NCBI GenBank assembly: GCA_013214575.1
Contig: JABSSD010000027.1
Location: 62,001-126,000 of the forward strand
Direction: 5' to 3'
Source: Paracoccaceae bacterium
GTDB taxonomy: Bacteria > Pseudomonadota > Alphaproteobacteria > Rhodobacterales > Rhodobacteraceae
Length of the DNA stretch: 64,000 nucleotides
Shown: positions 58,607 to 64,000 of the stretch, piece after piece
How the letters are laid out: the number at the start of each line of letters is the position of its first letter
Position numbering within the stretch: the first letter of the stretch is position 1
The notes under the pieces: model-generated
Databases searched by the model: none
Told to the model about the DNA's origin: nothing
Seen by the model: the letters and a program-made list of their open reading frames with translations, nothing else
Position numbers and translations under genes: made by a program

Positions 58607-58647
58607 TCACTGACCGGCAGGGCATTGCACAGCAATGTCCCGAGATG
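58607..58647 (+). repeat. double-hairpin mini-insert MDH5
   Basis: TCACTGACCGGCAG, stem GGCATTGC / ACA / GCAATGTCC with the same bulged T as MDH2, then CGAGATG. Clean 41-bp insertion between LAIRALK and MAIAFR. Confidence 0.87.
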
Positions 58648-58700
58648 TTTCAACGCACGGATCGCAAGATCACGTTTCATCCGATTACTGACCGCCCATC

Positions 58701-58741
58701 TATTACCTGGCAGTGGTTTGCCCCTGCAAACCATGAGAGGG
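58701..58741 (+). repeat. double-hairpin mini-insert MDH6
   Basis: TATTACCTGGCAG, perfect 8-bp stem TGGTTTGC / CCCT / GCAAACCA, then TGAGAGGG. Sits between HSRRVI and WAVSNRM, with loss of about two bases. The 5' arm is more degenerate than in other copies. Confidence 0.83.
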
Positions 58742-58913
58742 CGATGACGCGCCGGGAATGAAGATCCAAGATCACAGCAAGATACAGCCAACCTTCACGC
58801 GTCCAAATATAGGTAATGTCACCTGCCCATTTCTGGTTTGGGCCATCTGCTGCAAAGTTCCGATCCAGCAGGTTCTGCGCGATGTTGAACTTGTGATTAC
58901 TGTCGGTCGTCAC

Positions 58914-58951
58914 CCACTGGCTGGCAGGGCATCCTTCGGGTGCCCGAGAAG
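58914..58951 (+). repeat. double-hairpin mini-insert MDH7
   Basis: CCACTGGCTGGCAG, stem GGCATCC / TTC / GGGTGCC (one G-T pair), then CGAGAAG. Clean 38-bp insertion before VTTDSNHK. Confidence 0.83.
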
Positions 58952-58963
58952 CTTGTCTTTGCG

Positions 58964-59002
58964 CCCCTTTCTCACATGCAAGCATGTGTTGCCGGGCAGT
59001 GG
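58964..59002 (-). repeat. double-hairpin mini-insert MDH8 (opposite orientation)
   Basis: Read on the minus strand: CCACTGCCCGGCAA, stem CACATG / CTTG / CATGTG, then AGAAAGGGG. Lies 12 bp from MDH7, splitting the codons for VVR and RKDK. Confidence 0.83.
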
Positions 59003-59034
59003 TATCTGACAACAGATATGCCGTTCTGGCGCAT

Positions 59035-59072
59035 CCATTGCCTGACAGGTGATGTTTAGATCACCGAAAAGG
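59035..59072 (+). repeat. double-hairpin mini-insert MDH9
   Basis: CCATTGCCTGACAG, stem GTGAT / GTTTAG / ATCAC, then CGAAAAGG. Insertion of about 37 bp after HRRVGR and before MRQNGI. Confidence 0.8.
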
Positions 59073-59310
59073 AAACGTCCCACACGACGGTGACCGACCT
59101 TCAGACCGATCTCCTTCAGCTCTTCAGTCATCCGTGGGCGTCCGTAGCGGCCCAGACTGAGACGCGACTGTTCTTTGATATGCGCCAACGTGACCAGATC
59201 AGACCGCTGTCTGCGACTGGCAGGGCGACTGCGGAAGGCCCGCAAACCACGCGAACTGACGCTCATGACACGACACATCCGCCCAATAGAAAATATGAAC
59301 CGGTGCTCTT

Positions 59311-59349
59311 CCCCTCTCGCGCATGTAAACATGCACTGCCGGGCAGTGG
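59311..59349 (-). repeat. double-hairpin mini-insert MDH10 (opposite orientation)
   Basis: Read on the minus strand: CCACTGCCCGGCAG, stem TGCATG / TTTA / CATGCG (one wobble), then CGAGAGGGG. Joins LNKWIT of OrfA directly to the start region of OrfB; roughly half of OrfA is missing at this point. Confidence 0.83.
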
Positions 59350-59484
59350 ATGGTCCGTGATCCACTTGTTTAGCGTCGACATACCGACGCCGAGATCATC
59401 CGCTACCTGCTTGCGCGTAAGCCCACTTGTCAGTGCGATACGCACCGCATCCTTGCGGAATTCGTCCGTTCGTTTCAGTCCCAT
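59350..59484 (-). pseudogene. IS3 OrfA, N-terminal half only
   Basis: MGLKRTDEFRKDAVRIALTS then LTRKQVADDLGVGMSTLNKW encodes the helix-turn-helix that binds the IS ends; AGGAGATGAACT upstream is its ribosome binding site. The reading ends in MDH10 at 59349, and the leucine-zipper half is missing. Confidence 0.82.
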
Positions 59485-59547
59485 AGTTCATCTCCTTTGG
59501 TGCAATAAATGCTATCAAAGGAGCGGCATCAAACCGTGACAGGTCCA

Positions 59548-59766
59548 ACGTCGCAAACCGCTGCGCGAGAGCGAGCCAAGGATTTGCGACGCGAGATTGA
59601 TGCCGGTGCCGATCCGCGTGGTCATCGTGAACAAGGCCGCGAGGCCCTAGGGTTCAAAGATCTGATTGATCGCTAGGTTGAGGAACACCTGCCACCTCTT
59701 TCGCCGACCAATGCCTCGGGCCAGAAATCCATGCCGCGCAAGCTGGTCGAGCCGGACTGGGGTTGC
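59548..59766 (+). pseudogene. fragment of a tyrosine integrase N-terminal region
   Basis: The plus strand gives ARERAKDLRREIDAGADPRG and FKDLIDR, then TAG, then VEEHLPPLSPTNASGQKSM and PRKLVEPDWG. This resembles the DUF4102/arm-binding-to-core-binding region of genomic-island and prophage integrases (from memory). The stop replaces an expected Tyr, and neither start nor catalytic domain is present. Confidence 0.6.
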
Positions 59767-60309
59767 TTTCCGGCACAGCAGCGTCTGGCCTATGCCTGTG
59801 AGAGCAGCCGGGCAGGATTGAACACCCATCTGGCCAAACTGGAACAGCATGCTCTGTTGCGTCGCGTTCGGCGGGTTGATCCGATCACCAGACGGCAAAC
59901 GTCCAAAGATGGCCAGACGATCTCGATCTCACCAAAGATAAGATCCTCGAGGCGGCCGGGGAGACGCGCAGCGAACACCCTGCCCCGCCGGACGGACCCA
60001 AGGCCCTCCACCGGGCAATGGAACGGGCCGCCCAGCGCCTGAGACAGCGCTCAGAGACCACACATGCTCCCCAGCAGGCCCGCTTGGTTGTCAGGTTGAC
60101 GGTGGCAGATACAAGATTGGACACGACCCCCACAAAAATACCCAGATTATCGCCGCCACCTTAGCCGGCATGCCTGATGCGCTCGACGGTAAACCTATGG
60201 CAATTACGGCGGAGCAGAACGAAGCCGTCGCACGACACAGCCAGACCAATGTATATTTTGTGGCGCATAGCGGTTGTTGACGGGGTTCTATGAACACTAA
60301 GGTGTCAGA
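59767..60309. other. unrecognised degenerate coding fragments
   Basis: Short readable pieces occur on the plus strand (LAYACESSRAGLNTHLAKLE then RRVRRVDPITRRQTS near 59790-59900; and KNTQIIAATLAGMPDALDGK...VYFVAHSGC ending at TGA near 60280) in different frames. They look like remains of accessory genes; I cannot assign them. The first piece could be a winged-helix-type protein, low confidence. Confidence 0.35.
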
Positions 60310-61860
60310 ATGAAACGGATTTTGAAACTCCTCGCAGCGCTTGTGTTTGTTCCTGCCATTGCGATTTTTGCTGCGCGGCTGATGTTTCCTCTACCTGACA
60401 TCTCTGGACGGCAGACCACTCAGGCGATCCCTGCCGATCCGGATACTCGGCTCGGGCGTCTAATGATTGATGGCGCCTCGCAACACCTCGGTCAGTCCGG
60501 CGTGATCCCCTTACAGAATGGATATGACGCGCTTGCCAGCCGACTGGCGCTCGCGGCGGCTGCGGAACACTCCATCGATGCGCAATATTACATCTGGCAT
60601 GACGATACATCCGGAATACTGCTGCTAAATTCTTTCCATCAGGCGGCACTGCGTGGGGTGCGCGTGCGGCTCCTTTTGGATGACAATGGCGTCCCCGGCC
60701 TCGACAGCTTGATGGCGGCACTTAACGCGCAGGACAATCTTGAGATCCGCTTGTTCAACCCGTCAACCGTGCGGAACCCCAAAATGCTTGGGTATACATT
60801 CGACTTTTTTCGCATGAACCGGCGCATGCATAACAAGTCGTTCATCGCCGATGGTGCGGCCGCAATAATCGGCGGGCGCAATATCGGAGACGAGTATTTC
60901 CAGGTCGGCGATGGTGACTTTTACGTCGATATGGATGTTCTCGCGACAGGCCCGGTCGTTTCGGATACCGCAGCGGTGTTTGATGACTACTGGAACAGTG
61001 CGTCGGTCTTTGAAGTTGAGACCATTGTCCGCGGCACCGTTGATCTGGCGGCATTTCAGGCGCGTGTAGCCGAAGTTACCGCAGGCGATAATGCCACCAG
61101 GTTAAAGGGCGAGTTGCTAAGCAGTCTGCACCGTTACGCTCAAGGCGCTGCCGCGATGGAATGGACCACTGTGCAACTGTTGGCGGATGATCCCGTCAAG
61201 GGCTTGGGTATAGCGACGCGCGATCAGTTGATGACCACGCGGTTGGGAGAGATTCTGGGTGATGTCGATGAGCGGCTCGATCTGGTTTCTGCCTACTTTG
61301 TGCCGGGACAGGCTGGTACCGAGTACTTCGTGAACCTCGCCCGCGCAGGCAAGCAAGTGCACATCCTGACCAATGCGCTGAACACCACCGATGTGCTAAT
61401 GGTTCATGCCGGATACTCAAAGTATCGGCGCGAGCTTTTGGAGGCGCGCGTGAAGCTCTATGAGTTGAAGCTGAGAAGGCAGATGACGCCGGAATCCGAT
61501 CTTCAGATCATGCCCTTCGGCGTGTCTGGGGCCAGCCTGCATGCAAAGACCTTTGCCGTGGATGGCAAACGCGTCTTTATCGGGTCGTTCAATTTTGATC
61601 CGCGGTCTGCCACGCTGAACAGTGAGATGGGCTATTTGATCGAAAGTCCGACCCTCGCGAACCGGGTAAGCAACGGCTTTGATGGTCCGCTGGAAACCGT
61701 TAGTTACCGCCCGGAACTAACGCCCGAGGACAAGATGATATGGCGAGAGGTCATCGACGATGAAAAAACCACAATCTATCAAGAAGAGCCCGGCACCACC
61801 TGGTTTCAGCAATTCGCTATCGCCGTAATCGGATGGCTGCCAGTCGAGTGGTTGCTGTAA
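60310..61860 (+). CDS. phospholipase D / cardiolipin synthase-like protein
   Basis: 516 aa. An N-terminal hydrophobic anchor (ILKLLAALVFVPAIAIFAARLMF) is followed by two PLDc domains. HKD motif 1 is HNKSFIADGAAAIIGGRNIG near 175-195, motif 2 HAKTFAVDGKRVFIGSFNFD near 415-435. This matches the YmdC/ClsC group (phosphatidyltransferase between phospholipids). It lies next to integrase and IS remnants, so it may belong to an acquired segment, although its composition is ordinary. Confidence 0.88.
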   Translation: MKRILKLLAALVFVPAIAIFAARLMFPLPDISGRQTTQAIPADPDTRLGRLMIDGASQHLGQSGVIPLQNGYDALASRLALAAAAEHSIDAQYYIWHDDTSGILLLNSFHQAALRGVRVRLLLDDNGVPGLDSLMAALNAQDNLEIRLFNPSTVRNPKMLGYTFDFFRMNRRMHNKSFIADGAAAIIGGRNIGDEYFQVGDGDFYVDMDVLATGPVVSDTAAVFDDYWNSASVFEVETIVRGTVDLAAFQARVAEVTAGDNATRLKGELLSSLHRYAQGAAAMEWTTVQLLADDPVKGLGIATRDQLMTTRLGEILGDVDERLDLVSAYFVPGQAGTEYFVNLARAGKQVHILTNALNTTDVLMVHAGYSKYRRELLEARVKLYELKLRRQMTPESDLQIMPFGVSGASLHAKTFAVDGKRVFIGSFNFDPRSATLNSEMGYLIESPTLANRVSNGFDGPLETVSYRPELTPEDKMIWREVIDDEKTTIYQEEPGTTWFQQFAIAVIGWLPVEWLL

Positions 61861-62177
61861 TTCCGCAACAAGACGAAATGCGCTTTGGGCCGTTCGCGCC
61901 GGTTGGACCGGTTGGGTCGACAACTGTGAATGACCGAAAGGTTGTAAGCGTCCGGTGTCCCCACCTAACGGCGCAGTTCTTTTTGGGTTAGTTCCACCAT
62001 TGATAGAGAACCACGTCGCTGCAGGGGTTTGTTGTACGTGGCCCAGTTCGGAGTCTTCGAAATCGTCGGTGACCAGCTGCTCATGGCAGCCAGCTACCAT
62101 GCTGGATTCCCGACATGAATCCCATCAAAGACGGTTTGTGCAACAAAGCCGGAGTAGCTCACAACAGTGGAAGAACG
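61861..62177. other. intergenic region between convergent PLD-like and DUF1254 genes
   Basis: 317 bases. I see no gene, no strong terminator and no repeat here. Confidence 0.5.
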
Positions 62178-63629
62178 TTATTGCAAATTCACCTTCTCAA
62201 TATTGGGCAGCACCCATTTAAGGTCGAAATGATCTTGCGTAGGTCCGTAGAGACGGAAATAGCTGAACCAACCTTCTCCTGGATTTGTTGGGATCCAGTT
62301 TTTCTCATTTCCCTTCGGCGCATTGGGACCAAAGTAGATGTCGACCGAACCATCTTCATTAATGTCCAAATCCATGCGCGATGATTTGTCTGCAATTTCT
62401 TGCTCATTTTGGATCAAGTAACGAGTATCGTTGTGATAAACAGTTACCGACCAAAACCGTGTAGCCGGAGCATTCGCAGGGATGTTCAGCTTGTAGCTTT
62501 TTGCTCCATCAAGCCAATCCCCGTTGCTGTCTTTGTATCCGCCAAGATACGCAGAACCGACCCCTGGCGTAGTGCTCTTCATGCCCTTTGACGACGTGAG
62601 TGCTTCGTAGAACCAAGCCGCACGTTCATCCAATTCGAAATAGCCTGGCTGACGCTGGGAAATGCCAACGGCAATGGCGTTGCCCCATTTACTGCCTTCA
62701 GCATAATGAGCCACATCCAATTCATTGTTCCAATCAAGCGCCTTGGTCATCGACTCTCCGACAAAGGCAGCTTCCCTTAGCAATGCAGCCATTTCAGGCG
62801 TTGGCTCAAACGGCCTACCTTTTTCTATTCCTAGATCCTTCAAAAAGGCCATCATGAAACCATCGCGCTCATGCATGGGTTCTTGGTCAATGATCCAGGA
62901 TAGGCGCTCCCAGTAAGCCAGACCCCTTGGCTGATTTGAACTCCATTCACGACCGCCTGGAGCCTCTATGACCGTTTCCCTGGGCGTTTCACGTTCAGCA
63001 TAGGGGTACAAACGAATGCCTGAAGACATTTCGGCTTTGCGTTTGGGATCAACCTCTAAAATACGAAGCAGTACGAAAGCGTTGTTATTGACAGACCGAA
63101 GCACTCTGTAACCCATGGTGTCATTGGGTTCTTTCTGGTCAGGGCCCAAAAACAAAAACTTGCCGCCCTTGCCCTTATTGGGCCCAGGAATGCCCAAATC
63201 CACCACCGGGCGTTGCCACATGTCCTGCAAAAAACCGGCCGCAGCACCTGGTGGCACCTCGAGTACCCATGTGTCTTCGGCAAGATTCATCCACGACACA
63301 AGATAATCCGTGGTCGCATTGGCCGTGATCCCGAAAGACAAATCCTCGTAGCTGTTCAAACGTATGAACTGGCCGTATTCCATATTCAAATTTGCTTTGA
63401 AGGTGAAAACAAAATCAGCCATCGAGACGATGGGTAGCGCCCAAATGTAAGCTTGCGTTGCACGGTGGAAACGACGTGCTTCACGCAATATGTCTGTTGT
63501 TTCTTGCGTTGGGAAACTGTTTACAAATTCAAGCTTTCCTACCCTAGTTTCATATTCTGTCTTTACAGGATCTGCATACGAAGTCGTCGCAACCAATACA
63601 ACAACCAAGCTAGCCAACAATGTTTTCAT
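62178..63629 (-). CDS. exported DUF1254/DUF1214 protein
   Basis: 483 aa. Signal peptide MKTLLASLVVVLVATTSYAD. The N-terminal DUF1254 region (FHRATQAYIWALPIVSMADF) and C-terminal DUF1214 (FWSVTVYHNDTRYLIQNEQ, DINEDGSVDIYFGPNAPKGN, WIPTNPGEGWFSYFRLYGP) are both complete. Function of the family is not established. The DNA is visibly AT-richer than the rest of the window, suggesting recent transfer. The start overlaps the stop of the next gene upstream by 4 bases. Confidence 0.88.
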   Translation of the reverse strand: MKTLLASLVVVLVATTSYADPVKTEYETRVGKLEFVNSFPTQETTDILREARRFHRATQAYIWALPIVSMADFVFTFKANLNMEYGQFIRLNSYEDLSFGITANATTDYLVSWMNLAEDTWVLEVPPGAAAGFLQDMWQRPVVDLGIPGPNKGKGGKFLFLGPDQKEPNDTMGYRVLRSVNNNAFVLLRILEVDPKRKAEMSSGIRLYPYAERETPRETVIEAPGGREWSSNQPRGLAYWERLSWIIDQEPMHERDGFMMAFLKDLGIEKGRPFEPTPEMAALLREAAFVGESMTKALDWNNELDVAHYAEGSKWGNAIAVGISQRQPGYFELDERAAWFYEALTSSKGMKSTTPGVGSAYLGGYKDSNGDWLDGAKSYKLNIPANAPATRFWSVTVYHNDTRYLIQNEQEIADKSSRMDLDINEDGSVDIYFGPNAPKGNEKNWIPTNPGEGWFSYFRLYGPTQDHFDLKWVLPNIEKVNLQ

Positions 63630-64000
63630 TTGCTTTCTCCAGATTCATCATTTCCGCCAGCACAATACAAAGTAAGTCCCAATCCAATAACTGCAGACAA
63701 CCAAAGTACACCTTTCATGGCAATTGCACCTACATCATCATAAGGTTGGTCCAATATTCTTGTGACCCCTCGTAAATGAGCTTCAAAGTGACTAAAAAAA
63801 GTAGGAGTCATCATTCCAATCATATATGCCCACGCAGCAGCCATAACCATTCCTGCCCTAGGCGATCTCTTAAACCACAAGACCGCAGCAATAATCAAAA
63901 AGGCGCCTGATATATAATCTTCAATAATTGTCGTTGCATGAACGCCCCAATAGGCAAACCCTCGACGCAACGTCTCGGCTACTATCAAAATCGCACCCAT
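63626..64000 (-). CDS. small membrane protein, 5' end at or beyond the window edge
   Basis: At least 124 aa, beginning at an ATG on the last three bases of the window, so the real start may be outside. Four hydrophobic spans: IIEDYISGAFLIIAAVLWF, AGMVMAAAWAYMIGMMTPTFF, IAMKGVLWLSAVIGLGLTLYC and an N-terminal one. Overlaps the DUF1254 gene by 4 bases, so the two are co-translated. AT-rich like its neighbour. No family recognised. Confidence 0.65.
   Translation of the reverse strand: MGAILIVAETLRRGFAYWGVHATTIIEDYISGAFLIIAAVLWFKRSPRAGMVMAAAWAYMIGMMTPTFFSHFEAHLRGVTRILDQPYDDVGAIAMKGVLWLSAVIGLGLTLYCAGGNDESGESK

Larger units (their letters stand above)
58159..59310 (-). pseudogene. IS3 transposase OrfB interrupted by eight mini-inserts
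   Basis: Between inserts the minus strand gives [116 protein letters not shown] and finally LGWKSPVAFERKVA-type codons ending TAA at 58159-58161. The D, D, E catalytic residues are all still encoded. Removing inserts MDH2-9 restores one nearly continuous frame; with them in place the reading frame shifts repeatedly. Confidence 0.85.
58121..59547 (-). mobile_element. decayed IS3-family insertion sequence carrying nine mini-inserts
   Basis: Ends TGGACCTGTC (58121-58130) and GACAGGTCCA (59538-59547) are terminal inverted repeats starting TG and ending CA as in IS3. Present length 1427 bp; subtracting nine inserts (about 360 bp) and allowing for one deletion of roughly 150 bp gives about 1.2 kb, the normal IS3 size. 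Both orfA and orfB are read on the minus strand. No 3-bp target duplication is seen. It has inserted into the older element at 57797-58120. Confidence 0.82.

Noticed and set aside
59214-59252. An eleventh mini-insert (CGACTGGCAGGGCGACTGCGG)
   Set aside because: It encodes the native OrfB residues RAFRSRPASRRQ in frame; the similarity to the left arm is by chance.
58003-59349. CRISPR array
   Set aside because: The repeats are irregularly spaced (12 to about 240 bp), occur in both orientations, and the DNA between them is the continuous transposase gene, not unique spacers.
58003-59349. Integron attC sites
   Set aside because: No cassette ORFs and no attC core sites (GTTRRRY) at the borders; the intervening sequence is one split transposase gene.

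Overview
The window looks like a chromosome segment of a marine alphaproteobacterium of the Rhodobacteraceae (Roseobacter group). The grounds are the gene order pyrH-frr-uppS-cdsA-dxr-rseP-bamA-ompH-fabZ-lpxA-lpxI, the DUF1009-type lpxI, a type I secreted RTX/Hint protein, an MttB-family methyltransferase with a dimethylglycine-dehydrogenase-like protein, and the GC-rich intergenic repeats typical of the group. This assignment is inferred from gene content and codon use; there is no rRNA or tRNA in the window.

Layout. 1-11.1 kb (minus strand): a housekeeping cell-envelope cluster (UMP kinase, ribosome recycling, undecaprenyl-PP, CDP-diglyceride, isoprenoid, RseP, BamA, OmpH, FabZ, LpxA, LpxI). 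11.2-13 kb: miaA and an AraC regulator. 13.3-19.6 kb: a four-gene peptide/opine-type ABC importer with a Tat-type binding protein and a fused double ATPase. 19.6-22.4 kb: TPR-sulfotransferase, a small membrane protein and a lytic transglycosylase. 22.7-23.3 kb: ssb, broken by an in-frame amber codon just before the essential acidic tail. 23.8-34.8 kb: MttB-like methyltransferase, aroB-aroK, xerD with two short-to-medium exported/membrane proteins, a CorC-like CBS protein, a DMGDH-like oxidoreductase and a MocA-like nucleotidyltransferase. 34.8-38.5 kb: giant acidic RTX-Hint protein. 39.4-46.9 kb: a periplasmic binding protein, two chemoreceptors and, between them, a decayed phage tail-type gene. 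47-55.5 kb (minus): a complete amino-sugar operon (GntR, NanE, ROK kinase, CUT1 ABC importer, NagB, NagA, ATPase) with a clear operator palindrome. 55.7-57.6 kb: LysR and a divergent double-cupin gene. 57.7-60.3 kb: two decayed IS3-family elements and an integrase remnant. 60.3-64 kb: a phospholipase-D-type protein, a DUF1254/DUF1214 protein and a small membrane protein in visibly AT-richer DNA.

The most unusual structure lies at 58003-59349. Ten copies of a 38-42 bp sequence sit inside the two IS3 transposase remnants. Each copy has the form CCACTGCCCGGCAG - variable hairpin - GAGAGGG. Reading across the copies restores the ancestral transposase almost exactly, so they are insertions. Their hairpin stems differ between copies but keep pairing, with compensatory changes. 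They occur in both orientations, and two of them coincide with deletions. I know of no named element that fits; they look like a family of mobile or programmed double-hairpin mini-inserts (called MDH1-10 here).
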